Shown here: in pieces, positions 1 to 8,417 of the stretch
Numbering within the stretch: the first letter of the stretch is position 1
Layout of the letters: every line of letters starts with the position of its first letter
Notes under the pieces: generated by a model
What the model was told of the DNA's origin: nothing
The model's database searches: none
The model's input: only the letters and a program-made list of their open reading frames with translations
DNA from: Meridianimarinicoccus sp. MJW13
Lineage (GTDB): Bacteria > Pseudomonadota > Alphaproteobacteria > Rhodobacterales > Rhodobacteraceae
Length of the DNA stretch: 64,000 bases
Assembly (NCBI RefSeq): GCF_014901205.1
Contig: NZ_JACNMU010000009.1
Coordinates: 141,697 to 205,696, forward strand
Reading direction: 5' to 3'
Position numbers and translations under genes: made by a program

Positions 1-535
1 GGGTCACGTTTTCGCAGGCGACGGTGACCATCACGTTGGGCAGGCGCCGGGCGGCATCGCACAGGAAGGCCGCGTCATCCTCTTCCATCGGGCGGATCAG
101 AGCCGGATCATGCGCGCCCTTGCGGGCGATGGACAGATGCGGACCTTCCAGATGGATGCCGACGACGCCCGCCACGCCACGGGCGATGGCGGTTTCCACG
201 GCATCGACCGCCGCGCGGGTGCGCGCGGGCGTGTCGGTGATCAGCGTCGGCAGCAACGCGCGCGTACCGGTGGTGGCATGGGCGGCGGCAATGGCGGCCA
301 CGCCCTCGGCGGTGGTGTCGTCGTTGAACATGACCCCGCCGCCGCCGTTCACCTGAAGGTCGATAAACCCCGACAGCAGCGTGCCGCCATCCAGTTCGGT
401 GATCGCGGCGCCTGCGGGGATGGCATCGGGTGCAACAATTCCCTGCACCCGGTCGCCATCCAGAACCAGCGCCCGATCGCTGTGCAGCTTGGTTCCGTCA
501 AAGATCCCTGCACCCAGGTAGGCATGTGTGCTCAT
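1..535 (-). CDS. nagA: N-acetylglucosamine-6-phosphate deacetylase, N-terminal part (cut by window edge)
   Basis: Cytoplasmic enzyme that deacetylates GlcNAc-6-phosphate to glucosamine-6-phosphate. Only the first 178 codons are present; the gene runs off the left edge. The translation from the ATG at 535 shows the family's N-terminal beta-barrel, then the FIDLQVNGGGG motif and the metal/substrate motif HLEGPHLS (NagA usual form HLEGPF). The start overlaps the stop of the upstream deaminase gene by ATGA, so the two are translationally coupled. Its place after a SIS deaminase, a GntR regulator and a sugar kinase fits the amino-sugar pathway. What is not visible is the catalytic Asp in the C-terminal part. 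Confidence 0.9.
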   Translation of the reverse strand, partial: MSTHAYLGAGIFDGTKLHSDRALVLDGDRVQGIVAPDAIPAGAAITELDGGTLLSGFIDLQVNGGGGVMFNDDTTAEGVAAIAAAHATTGTRALLPTLITDTPARTRAAVDAVETAIARGVAGVVGIHLEGPHLSIARKGAHDPALIRPMEEDDAAFLCDAARRLPNVMVTVACENVT

Positions 536-1560
536 ACTGTTTCCGTCACTTTCTTGAGGTGGCGCGGCTCGTCCGGGTTGACCCCGCGCGACACCGCCAC
601 TTGTTCGACCAGCGCGTAGAACGACGAGATCAGCGAAATCGGGTCGGTCAGCGGATGCGCCGTGGCCGCCACCGGCAGACGCGAAGCCCGGCGTACCTTG
701 TCCGAGGTGGCAAAGACCATCGCGCCCTTGTCCGCGATCTGGTCGGCCACGTCCACCAGCGCCTGTTCGGCCTGATCGGCGGCGGCCAGGGCGATCACCG
801 GGAAGCCCTGATCGACGATCGAGACCGGCCCGTGCAGCACCTCGGCCGAGGAATAGGATTCGGCGTGCAACTGGCAGGTTTCCTTGAATTTCAGCGCCGC
901 CTCGTTGGACATCGCCAGCGTGGTGCCTCGGCCCAGGCAGAACAACGAGGATTGCGAGGCGATCTGCTCGCCAAGCGCGCTCCAATCCAGGATCACCGCC
1001 TTTTCCAGTGCTTGCGGCAGCTTGTGAATGGCGGCCAGCAACGCCGCGTCGCGCTGCCATTCGGCCAGCAGCCACAGGGCCGAGACCACCGAGGTCACGA
1101 AAGTCTTGGTCGCCGCCACGCTCAGCTCGGCGCCGGCCTGCAAGTTCAGCGTGTGGTTGCTGACATTGGCCAGATCGCTGTCGGCATGGTTGGTCATGGC
1201 GAATGTCAGCGCCCCGGCCTCGCCCGCCATTTCAGCCATGCGCACGATGTCGGGGCTTTTTCCCGACTGGGACACCGCCAGACAGGCCGCGCCTTGCAGC
1301 TTGAGCTTCTTTTCATAGATCGATGCAATCGACGGCCCGACCGAAGCCACGGGCACACCGGCGGTCAGCTCGGCGGCGTATTTGAAAAAGGTCGCCGCGT
1401 GATCCGAGGATCCGCGCGCCACCGAGATCAGATAAGCCGGGTCGCGCTCTTCCAGCATCCGGGCGGCGGCCTGCATGTTGGTCTGCTCACGGGACAGCAG
1501 GGTTTCGACGACCGATGGGATTTCCAGGATCTCGCGTTGCATATGAGTCTGGGACGTCAT
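532..1560 (-). CDS. SIS-domain glucosamine-6-phosphate deaminase (NagB-II type)
   Basis: A 342-residue protein with two sugar-isomerase (SIS) domains resembling the isomerase half of GlmS without the glutaminase half. The GlmS-like sugar-phosphate motifs are visible as SVARGSSDHAA near residue 45, AVSQSGKSPD near 95 and SVAATKTFVT near 145. Proteins of this type next to nagA act as NagB-II, converting glucosamine-6-phosphate to fructose-6-phosphate and ammonia; the related AgaS acts on galactosamine-6-phosphate. Placement between nagA and the nag regulator favours the glucosamine role. The gene is separated from the regulator by only 2 bases and overlaps nagA by 4 bases, so all are one leftward operon. 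Substrate is inferred from context. Confidence 0.82.
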   Translation of the reverse strand: MTSQTHMQREILEIPSVVETLLSREQTNMQAAARMLEERDPAYLISVARGSSDHAATFFKYAAELTAGVPVASVGPSIASIYEKKLKLQGAACLAVSQSGKSPDIVRMAEMAGEAGALTFAMTNHADSDLANVSNHTLNLQAGAELSVAATKTFVTSVVSALWLLAEWQRDAALLAAIHKLPQALEKAVILDWSALGEQIASQSSLFCLGRGTTLAMSNEAALKFKETCQLHAESYSSAEVLHGPVSIVDQGFPVIALAAADQAEQALVDVADQIADKGAMVFATSDKVRRASRLPVAATAHPLTDPISLISSFYALVEQVAVSRGVNPDEPRHLKKVTETV

Positions 1561-1562
1561 GG

Positions 1563-2321
1563 CTATTCCTTTGAGAGTCTGAGTTCGGCAACGAAGTTGT
1601 AGGCGTCGCCGCGATAGAGGGATTGGGTGAACTCGGCCACGCGCCCGTTTTCCAGGTACGAGGTCCGGTCGATCATCAGGCCGGCATCGCCGACCTGCAC
1701 CGCCAGAAGCTCGGCATCCTTGGCCGACAGGTTGATGGCGGAAATCTTCTGCAGCGCACGGACCGGACGGAACCCGTCACGCTCCAGCACTTCGTAAAGA
1801 GAGGTCTCGACAGACAGCGGATTGGGCAGGATGTCCGTGGGCAGCGAAGCCCGTTCGATCGCCATCGGCTCGCCATCGGCCATGCGCAGACGCACGATCC
1901 GCGCCACCGAATCTTCGGACGACAGGCCCAGCGAGGTGATCTCGTCCGGCGAGGGCATGAAGAAGCCGCGCTCCAGGAAGCGTGAGGTCGAGGTCTTGCC
2001 GCGCCGGGTCATGTCCTCGGAAAACGAGGTCAGCCGCGACAGGTTCTGCTCGATCCGTTCGGGTTTTGACGCCACGAAGGAGCCCGAGCCCTGCTTCTGG
2101 ATGATGGTGCCTTCGTCGGCCAGCATCTGGAACGCCTTGCGGACGGTGACCCGCGACATCTGGGTGATCGCGGCGATCTCGCGCTCGGCGGGCAGCGGGC
2201 TGCCGGGCTGCAGGATCCCGCGCGACACGCCATCGTTCAGGCGCTGCCACAACTGCATGTAGCGGGGTCCGGCACCAAGATGGAACCAGCCTTCGGGATC
2301 AAGGAATTCTGCCACGGTCAT
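1563..2321 (-). CDS. GntR/HutC-family transcriptional regulator with UTRA domain (NagR-like)
   Basis: A 252-residue regulator. Residues about 20-90 form a GntR winged helix (PLPAEREIAAITQMSRVTVRKAF then GTIIQKQGSGSFV), and residues about 105-245 are a UTRA effector-binding domain, the fold that in NagR and DasR binds glucosamine-6-phosphate or GlcNAc-6-phosphate. It lies inside the amino-sugar operon, overlapping the kinase gene stop/start by 4 bases. It is therefore the likely repressor of both the leftward operon and the divergent murQ-ABC operon, acting at the phased GGTAT repeats between them. The effector is inferred, not seen. Confidence 0.85.
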   Translation of the reverse strand: MTVAEFLDPEGWFHLGAGPRYMQLWQRLNDGVSRGILQPGSPLPAEREIAAITQMSRVTVRKAFQMLADEGTIIQKQGSGSFVASKPERIEQNLSRLTSFSEDMTRRGKTSTSRFLERGFFMPSPDEITSLGLSSEDSVARIVRLRMADGEPMAIERASLPTDILPNPLSVETSLYEVLERDGFRPVRALQKISAINLSAKDAELLAVQVGDAGLMIDRTSYLENGRVAEFTQSLYRGDAYNFVAELRLSKE

Positions 2322-3202
2322 GCCACTGTCTCCAGAAGTTTACGGGCCAGCGTCATGGCCCCATCCAATGCCGTGCCCTGGGGCTGACAGATCCGCACCT
2401 GGTAGCGGGGCGCAAGATAGGGCGCGTAGTGCGGCCCCAGCCCGCCGATCAGGCACAGGACATCGGTGTCATTCAGTGCAAGTGCGTCCAGCGCCGCGTT
2501 CAGATAGGCGGCCCCGTCTTCCATCAGCCGTCGGCCCACCGCATCGCCATCCTTGGCGGCCTGCACGATCTGCGGCGCGAAACCGGCGTATTGCGATGGG
2601 TCAGCGGTGGCCGAATAGGTTGCCAGCCGATGGATCTTTTCGTCGAAGCGGGCGAAGACCGCGCGCGTCAGGTCCGAAGGCGCGGCCAGCCCGTCACAGG
2701 CCAGCAGCGTCTGGCTCAAGAGTTCCCGCCCCAGCCAGGCGCCCGAGGCCTGATCGCCGGCCTTGAAGCCATAGCCGCCCAGAAACCGCACCGAACCTCC
2801 GCGTCGGCCCGCCGCGAAAGAGCCGGTACCGATGGCCAGAAGCGCGCCATCCCGGTCGCCCAGCCCGCCCAGGGCCGAGGTCAGCCGATCATCGGAGACC
2901 GAGCAGCGCGCGAAGGGCAGTTGCGCCGCCAGTGCCTGCGAATCGTCTTCGCACATGATCCCGGCCAATCCCACATGCGCCACGGTACGTTCCAGCGGCA
3001 GCGCGTCGGATCCGGCCAAGGACAGCGCCTCGTCCACCGCTTTTTGCAGGTTTTCGGCGGCTTGTATGGGATTGGTTGTATAGTTGGCAGGGCCGCCTGC
3101 GGCCCGCGCCAGAATCACGCCGTCCGAGCGCCCGATCACGGCCCGGCATCCGGTTCCGCCGCCATCCACGGCACATATTTGGTATTCTGTTCGGCTGCTC
3201 AT
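2318..3202 (-). CDS. BadF/BadG/BcrA-family N-acetylhexosamine kinase (NagK/MurK-like)
   Basis: A 294-residue ASKHA-fold kinase starting with the phosphate-1 motif AVDGGGTGCRAVI, then GPANYTTNP (sugar-binding loop of the family), TVAHVGLAGI, AIGTGS (phosphate-2) and LIGGLGPHY (adenosine motif). Eukaryotic and bacterial members phosphorylate GlcNAc; MurK of Clostridium acetobutylicum, from the same superfamily, phosphorylates both GlcNAc and MurNAc. Because the facing operon begins with murQ, which needs MurNAc-6-phosphate, a dual-specificity kinase is the economical reading, but this is an inference. First gene of the leftward operon; AAGG lies about 7 bases ahead of the ATG and overlaps one GGTAT operator copy. 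Confidence 0.83.
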   Translation of the reverse strand: MSSRTEYQICAVDGGGTGCRAVIGRSDGVILARAAGGPANYTTNPIQAAENLQKAVDEALSLAGSDALPLERTVAHVGLAGIMCEDDSQALAAQLPFARCSVSDDRLTSALGGLGDRDGALLAIGTGSFAAGRRGGSVRFLGGYGFKAGDQASGAWLGRELLSQTLLACDGLAAPSDLTRAVFARFDEKIHRLATYSATADPSQYAGFAPQIVQAAKDGDAVGRRLMEDGAAYLNAALDALALNDTDVLCLIGGLGPHYAPYLAPRYQVRICQPQGTALDGAMTLARKLLETVA

Positions 3203-3360
3203 AAGATACCTTTACCATACCTATACAGCCAATCCAACAGAAATTCCGGCCATTTCAGGCCAAAACAAGCGGCCCCGGGTATCGCTGGCGGTTTTGGAAA
3301 TAATTGGTAGACAAAAGGTATTGTTTAGGTATTGTTGTGGCACTTGAAGGAGGAATCAGC
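3203..3360. promoter_or_regulatory. Divergent control region of the amino-sugar locus with 11-bp-phased GGTAT repeats
   Basis: The 158-base gap between the kinase and murQ carries GGTAT pentamers on both strands. On the minus strand they start at 3221 and 3210; on the plus strand at 3318 and 3329, with a related GGTAG at 3307. Within each cluster the copies are exactly 11 bases apart, about one helical turn. The plus-strand series includes ATTGGTAGACAA (3304-3315), which resembles half of known NagR/DasR operators. The proximal minus-strand copy overlaps the kinase ribosome-binding region. Likely operators for the adjacent GntR regulator; promoter hexamers could not be assigned with confidence. 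Confidence 0.55.
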
Positions 3361-4248
3361 TTGCGCACCACGCCGCCCACCGCATCCGGCACAATGCCCC
3401 TCGACGCCCTGTCGCGGGGCGACGCCTTGTCGGCCATGCTGGCCTCTCAACAGGCAGCGGTGGCTGCGGTTGCCCATGCGAAACCTGCCATCGACATCGC
3501 GGCGGTACATCTGGCCGGGGCCCTGTCGGGCGGACATCGGGTGTTCTGGGCCGCGGCGGGAAGCTCGGGCCTGATGGCACTTGCCGATGCCAGCGAGATG
3601 CCCGGCACCTTCGGGGTTGCACAGGATCAAATCCGCATCTGCATGGCCGGCGGGGTGCCTGCCGACGGCGCCATGCCCGGCGACACGGAAGATGGCACCG
3701 CCGATGCGCTTGCCGCCGTCGCCACCATGCAGCCCGGCGACCTGGCCATCGTGGTCAGCGCCAGCGGCACCACCCCTTTTGCCATCGCCTTTGCCGAAGC
3801 CGCGCTGAAGCGCGGCCAGACAGTCGTGGCCATCGCCAATGTGCCCGGCTCGCGGCTATTGACCCTGGCCGATGTGGCCATCGCGCTGCCGACAGGTCCG
3901 GAAATCATCGAAGGCTCGACCCGTCTTGGCGCCGGCACCGCACAGAAAGTGGCGCTGAACATGATGTCGACGCAGGCCGGCGTCCTGATGGGCCATGTGC
4001 ATGACGGGCTGATGGTCAACCTGATCCCCGACAACATCAAGCTGCGCAAGCGCGCGGCCACCATTGTCAGCCGCATCACCGGCGTCTCGCCCGAGGCGGC
4101 ACAAGAGGCCCTGAAGGCCTGCGACTGGAACACCAAATGCGCCGTTCTGGTGGCGTCGGGCCATGATCCCGACACCGCCCGCCGGATGCTGGCCGACGCA
4201 GGCGGACGACTTCGCGCTTGCTTGACCGCGGCCGCACAGACACCCTGA
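3361..4248 (+). CDS. murQ: N-acetylmuramic acid 6-phosphate etherase
   Basis: Cleaves the D-lactyl ether of MurNAc-6-phosphate to give GlcNAc-6-phosphate and D-lactate. The 295-residue product (family about 300) has a single SIS domain with the GSSG sugar-phosphate loop (AAAGSSGLMAL), VVSASGTTPFAIA, and the MurQ signature EIIEGSTRLGAGTAQK followed by LNMMST. The C-terminal helical domain is complete. The TTG at 3361 is chosen because AAGGAGG stands 6-7 bases before it; the frame is open further upstream but has no ribosome-binding site there and would run into the operator repeats. First gene of a six-gene rightward operon; its product feeds NagA encoded divergently. Confidence 0.93.
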   Translation: MRTTPPTASGTMPLDALSRGDALSAMLASQQAAVAAVAHAKPAIDIAAVHLAGALSGGHRVFWAAAGSSGLMALADASEMPGTFGVAQDQIRICMAGGVPADGAMPGDTEDGTADALAAVATMQPGDLAIVVSASGTTPFAIAFAEAALKRGQTVVAIANVPGSRLLTLADVAIALPTGPEIIEGSTRLGAGTAQKVALNMMSTQAGVLMGHVHDGLMVNLIPDNIKLRKRAATIVSRITGVSPEAAQEALKACDWNTKCAVLVASGHDPDTARRMLADAGGRLRACLTAAAQTP

Positions 4249-4282
4249 ACCTTATCGAACGACCAACCCAAGGGAGAGAGAC

Positions 4283-5539
4283 ATGAAACTCAACACACTG
4301 AAAGGCGCGCTGCTTGTCACCACGCTGCTGGGCGGCACTGCCGCCATGGCGCAGGATGCCGAGCTGATCATCGAAAGCTGGCGCAACGACGACCTGACCA
4401 TCTGGCAGGACAAGATCATCCCGGCGTTCGAAGCCGAGCATCCCGGCATCAAGCTGAAGTTCACCCCCTCGGCCCCGGCGGAATACAACGCCGTTCTGAA
4501 CTCCAAACTGGACGCGGGCTCGGCCGGCGACATCATCACCTGCCGCCCCTTCGACGCCTCGCTGGCGCTGTATGACGCGGGCCACCTGGCCAATCTGAGC
4601 GACCTTGACGGCATGGCCAACTTCTCGGACGTGGCCAAGTCGGGCTGGTCCACCGATGACGGCAGCGCCACCTACTGCGTGCCGATGGCCTCGGTGATCC
4701 ACGGCTTCATCTACAACAAGGATGCCTTTGCCGAGCTTGGCCTGGAAGTTCCCACCACCGAAGCCGAATTCTTCGCAGTGCTGGACGCGATCAAGGAAGA
4801 CGGCGGTTATACCCCGATGGCGATGGGCACCAATGACCAGTGGGAAGCCGCCACCATGGGCTACAACAACATCGGTCCGAACTACTGGAAGGGCGAAGAA
4901 GGCCGCAACGCGCTGATCGCGGGCGAACAATCGCTCACCGACGAAGGCTGGATCGCACCGTTCCGCCAACTGGCCAAATGGGGCGACTACCTGGGTTACG
5001 GCTATGAGGCGCAGACCTATCCCGACAGCCAGAACATCTTCACCCTGGGCCGCGCCGCCATCTATCCGGCCGGATCGTGGGAAATCTCGGGCTTCAACGC
5101 GCAGGCCGATTTCGAAATGGGCGCCTTCAACCCGCCGGTCCCGAATGCGGGCGACACCTGCTATATCTCGGATCACACCGACATCGGCATCGGCATGAAC
5201 GCCGCCTCCGAGAATCCCGAAGCGGCCCGCACCTTCCTGAACTGGGTGGCCTCGTCGGAGTTCTCGAACATCTTCGCCAACGCGCTACCGGGCTTCTTCC
5301 CGCTGTCCAACGCGCCGGTCGAACTGGACGATCCGCTCGCGCAGGAGTTCATCTCGTGGCGCGACAAGTGCGAAAGCTCGATCCGGTCGACCTACCAGAT
5401 CCTGTCGCGCGGCACGCCGAACCTGGAAAACGAGACCTGGAACGCCTCGGTCGCCGTGATCAAGGGCGAAGAAAGCCCCGAAGACGCGGCCCAGCGTCTG
5501 CAGAACGGCCTCGCCAGCTGGTACGCCCCGCAGCAATAA
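4283..5539 (+). CDS. ABC sugar transporter, periplasmic substrate-binding protein (family 1)
   Basis: 418 residues beginning with a cleavable signal peptide (MKLNTLKGALLVTTLLGG...AMA|QDAEL). The mature part has the family 1 extracellular solute-binding fold: IIPAFEAEHPGIKLKF near residue 55, the GDIIT segment, IYNKDAFAELGLEVPTT near 145, and an IYPAGSWEISGF segment near 265. It binds the imported sugar in the periplasm and hands it to the two permeases encoded next. GGGAGAGA precedes the ATG. Linkage with murQ and the nag genes suggests an N-acetylated amino sugar, MurNAc- or GlcNAc-containing, as ligand; this is inferred only. Confidence 0.9.
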   Translation: MKLNTLKGALLVTTLLGGTAAMAQDAELIIESWRNDDLTIWQDKIIPAFEAEHPGIKLKFTPSAPAEYNAVLNSKLDAGSAGDIITCRPFDASLALYDAGHLANLSDLDGMANFSDVAKSGWSTDDGSATYCVPMASVIHGFIYNKDAFAELGLEVPTTEAEFFAVLDAIKEDGGYTPMAMGTNDQWEAATMGYNNIGPNYWKGEEGRNALIAGEQSLTDEGWIAPFRQLAKWGDYLGYGYEAQTYPDSQNIFTLGRAAIYPAGSWEISGFNAQADFEMGAFNPPVPNAGDTCYISDHTDIGIGMNAASENPEAARTFLNWVASSEFSNIFANALPGFFPLSNAPVELDDPLAQEFISWRDKCESSIRSTYQILSRGTPNLENETWNASVAVIKGEESPEDAAQRLQNGLASWYAPQQ

Positions 5540-5554
5540 GCGCGGCCTGACCTG

Positions 5555-5580
5555 CCCCGGGCGCATCTCTCCGCCCGGGG
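5555..5580 (+). promoter_or_regulatory. Intra-operon hairpin after the binding-protein gene
   Basis: Perfect 9-bp arms CCCCGGGCG (5555-5563) and CGCCCGGGG (5572-5580) around an 8-base loop, without a T-run. It sits between the binding-protein and first permease genes, where such hairpins usually protect the upstream message and raise binding-protein output relative to the membrane subunits. Confidence 0.6.
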
Positions 5581-5617
5581 ACCCCCTCCCCCCCCGACAT
5601 TTCGAAGGAGACATCCG

Positions 5618-6541
5618 ATGGCAACGCCGTCCAAACCCCGAGTCAGGTGGCACATTGCGGTTTTCCTGGCGCCTGCTGTCCTTGTCTACACGGCGGTCAT
5701 GATCTACCCGCTGTTCAACACCCTGCGCCTGTCCCTGTTTTCCGAAGTCGAACAACAGCGGGTCTGGGTCGGGTTGCAGAACTTCCGTACCCTCTTTGGC
5801 GATGCGATCTGGTCCGATCAGTTCTGGAACGCGCTTGGCAACAACGCCTGGTTCTTCCTGATCCACATGCTGGTGCAGAACCCGATCGGCGTCGCCCTTG
5901 CGGCGATCCTGTCCTCGCCCCGGCTGCGGTTCTCGGCCTTCTACCGGTCGGCGATCTTCATCCCGACCATCCTGTCCTTCGTGATCGTCGGCTTCGCCTG
6001 GAAACTGATCCTGTCGCCGATCTGGGGCATCGCACCTGAAATGCTCAACGCCATCGGCCTGAAGTTCCTCTACCAGCCGTGGCTGGGCAAGGAAGAATAC
6101 GCCCTGACCACCCTGAGCCTTGTTTCGGTCTGGCAGTACGTCGGGATCCCGATGATGCTGATCTACGCAGCCCTGCTGTCGATCCCCGACGAGATCCTTG
6201 AAGCGGGCGAATGCGACGGCATCACCGGCTTGCAGGCCTTCTTCAAGATCAAGCTGCCGCTCATCCTGCCCTCCATCGGGATCATCTCGATCCTGACCTT
6301 TGTCGCCAACTTCAACGCTTTCGACCTGATCTATGCCGCCCAGGGCGCGCTGGCCGGGCCGGATTTCTCGACCGACATCCTGGGCACCTTCATGTACCGC
6401 ACCTTCTTCGGGTTCCAGCTTCAGCTTGGCGATCCGCACATGGGATCGACCATCGCCTCGGCCATGTTCGGCATCATCCTGGTGGGCGTGTGCATCTACC
6501 TGTTCGGTATCCAGCGCCGTTTGCGCAGCTACCAGTTCTGA
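5618..6541 (+). CDS. ABC sugar transporter permease 1 (MalF/UgpA-type)
   Basis: 307-residue inner-membrane protein with about six hydrophobic segments, the first at residues 13-35 (FLAPAVLVYTAVMIYPLFNT). The cytoplasmic EAA loop that contacts the ATPase reads EAGECDGITGLQAFFKIKLPLILPS near residue 200. GGAGA lies ahead of the ATG at 5618. It would pair with the following permease as a heterodimer, and with the ATPase encoded two genes downstream. Confidence 0.9.
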   Translation: MATPSKPRVRWHIAVFLAPAVLVYTAVMIYPLFNTLRLSLFSEVEQQRVWVGLQNFRTLFGDAIWSDQFWNALGNNAWFFLIHMLVQNPIGVALAAILSSPRLRFSAFYRSAIFIPTILSFVIVGFAWKLILSPIWGIAPEMLNAIGLKFLYQPWLGKEEYALTTLSLVSVWQYVGIPMMLIYAALLSIPDEILEAGECDGITGLQAFFKIKLPLILPSIGIISILTFVANFNAFDLIYAAQGALAGPDFSTDILGTFMYRTFFGFQLQLGDPHMGSTIASAMFGIILVGVCIYLFGIQRRLRSYQF

Positions 6542-6552
6542 GGAGCGGACAC

Positions 6553-7392
6553 ATGAGCAAATCAAGAGCAAATCTGGGCACCACCTTCGCGGCGCACGCG
6601 GTGCTGATCACCTATACCATCATCGCGCTGTTCCCGGTTTTCGTGATCCTGATCAACAGCTTCAAGACCCGCAAGGCCATCTTCCGCGAGCCGCTGGCCC
6701 TGCCCAATGCCGAGAGTTTCTCGATGATCGGCTACGAGACCGTGATGAAACAGGGGGATTTCTTCCTGTACTTCCAGAACTCGATGATCGTGACCGTGGT
6801 CTCGCTGACCCTGATCCTGCTGTTCGGCGCCATGGCGGCCTTTGCCCTGGCCGAGTACCGGTTCAAGGGCAACACCCTGATGGGGCTGTACCTGGCGCTG
6901 GGGATCATGATCCCGATCCGCATCGGCACCGTCGCCATCCTGGAAATGATGGTCTCGACCGGGCTGGTCAACACCCTGTGGGCGCTGATCCTGGTCTACA
7001 CCGCGCAGGGCCTGCCGCTGGCCGTGTTCATCCTGTCGGAGTTCATGAAGGGCGTCAGCGACGACCTGAAGAACGCCGGACGGATCGACGGGCTGAGCGA
7101 ATACAAGATCTTCTTCCGGCTGGTTCTGCCGCTGGTGCGGCCCGCCATGGCCACGGTCGCGGTGTTCAACATGATCCCGATCTGGAACGACCTGTGGTTC
7201 CCGCTGATCCTGGCCCCCGCGGAAGAGGTCAAGACCCTGACCCTGGGCAGCCAGGTGTTCATCGGCCAGTTCGTGACGGATTGGAACGCGGTTCTGTCGG
7301 CCCTGTCGATGGCGATCCTGCCGGTGATGATCCTCTATGTGATCTTCTCGCGTCAGCTGATCCGCGGTATCACCTCGGGGGCGGTGAAATGA
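6553..7392 (+). CDS. ABC sugar transporter permease 2 (MalG/UgpE-type)
   Basis: 279-residue inner-membrane protein. The N-terminal segment (VLITYTIIALFPVFVILINSF) and the EAA loop (NAGRIDGLSEYKIFFRLVLPLVRPA near residue 185) are typical of the MalG half of carbohydrate importers. The ATG at 6553 is preceded by GAGGAG; the open frame extends further upstream but overlaps the first permease. Its stop overlaps the next start by ATGA, coupling it to the oxidoreductase gene. Confidence 0.9.
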   Translation: MSKSRANLGTTFAAHAVLITYTIIALFPVFVILINSFKTRKAIFREPLALPNAESFSMIGYETVMKQGDFFLYFQNSMIVTVVSLTLILLFGAMAAFALAEYRFKGNTLMGLYLALGIMIPIRIGTVAILEMMVSTGLVNTLWALILVYTAQGLPLAVFILSEFMKGVSDDLKNAGRIDGLSEYKIFFRLVLPLVRPAMATVAVFNMIPIWNDLWFPLILAPAEEVKTLTLGSQVFIGQFVTDWNAVLSALSMAILPVMILYVIFSRQLIRGITSGAVK

Positions 7393-8417
7393 GGGTTCTC
7401 ATCGCCGGACTGGGCAACATGGGGCGCAGCCACGCCCTGGCCCACCATGCCCACCCTGACGCCGAAGTCGTGGGGCTCGTCAACCGCTCGCCGGTGGATC
7501 TGCCCGACGCCCTGGCCAGCTACCCGCGCTTCACCGAGTTTGGCGAGGCGCTGGCACAGACCAAGCCGGAACTGGTGGTGATCGCCACCTATACCGACAG
7601 CCACGCCGATTATGCCGTGGCGGCGATAGAGGCAGGTGCCCATGTCTTCGTGGAAAAGCCGCTGGCAGGCACGGTCGCGGATGCGCAGCGGGTGGCCGAC
7701 GCCGCCCGCCGACTGAACCGCAAGCTGGGGGTTGGCTATATCCTGCGCCATCACCCCAGCTGGCAGCGGCTGATCGCCGAGGCCCGCGCCCTTGGCGGAC
7801 CCTATGTGTTCCGCCTGAACCTGAACCAGCAGTCCGAAGGGGCCGCGTGGGAGACCCACAAGGCGCTGATGCAGACGACCTCTCCATTGGTGGACTGCGG
7901 GGTGCATTATGTCGACGTCATGTGCCAGATCACCGATGCCACCCCCTTGCGGGTCCATGGCATGGGCCTGCGGCTGAGCGACGAGATCGCCCCGGACATG
8001 TACAACTATGGCCAGTTCCAGGTGATCTACGACGACGGGTCCGTCGGCTGGTACGAGGCCGGATGGGGACCGATGATGTCGGAAACCGCCTTCTTCGTGA
8101 AGGATGTGGTCAGCCCCAATGGCGCGGTGTCCATCGTCGATGCCGACAAGGGCGACAGCGACGACATCGACAACCACACCCGCGTCGGTGGCCTGCTGGT
8201 ACATCGCCCCGGCGACGACCGTCGCATCGACCTGCCCGACGAGCCGGGGCACCAGGCACTTTGCGACGCCGAAGCGGCCTGGATCCTCGACGCCATCGCC
8301 AAAGACACTGACCTCAGCCGTCACATGACCGACGCCGTGCAATCCCTGCGCATTTGCCTTGCCGCCGATGAAAGCATCCGCACCGGCCAAACTATTTCTC
8401 TGGGAGACCTGCAATGA
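7389..8417 (+). CDS. Gfo/Idh/MocA-family NAD(P)-dependent oxidoreductase
   Basis: 342 residues. The N-terminal Rossmann fold begins MRVLIAGLGNMGRSHAL (GxGxxG-like) and contains the family EKP motif as HVFVEKPLAG near residue 95, whose lysine is part of the usual catalytic set. The C-terminal alpha/beta domain carries DCGVHYVDVM near residue 170, the D..H pair that completes the active site. Family members oxidise or epimerise cyclic sugars and inositols. It is embedded between permease and ATPase genes with 4-base overlaps on both sides, so it almost surely acts on the imported sugar or a derivative; which one cannot be told. Confidence 0.85.
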   Translation: MRVLIAGLGNMGRSHALAHHAHPDAEVVGLVNRSPVDLPDALASYPRFTEFGEALAQTKPELVVIATYTDSHADYAVAAIEAGAHVFVEKPLAGTVADAQRVADAARRLNRKLGVGYILRHHPSWQRLIAEARALGGPYVFRLNLNQQSEGAAWETHKALMQTTSPLVDCGVHYVDVMCQITDATPLRVHGMGLRLSDEIAPDMYNYGQFQVIYDDGSVGWYEAGWGPMMSETAFFVKDVVSPNGAVSIVDADKGDSDDIDNHTRVGGLLVHRPGDDRRIDLPDEPGHQALCDAEAAWILDAIAKDTDLSRHMTDAVQSLRICLAADESIRTGQTISLGDLQ

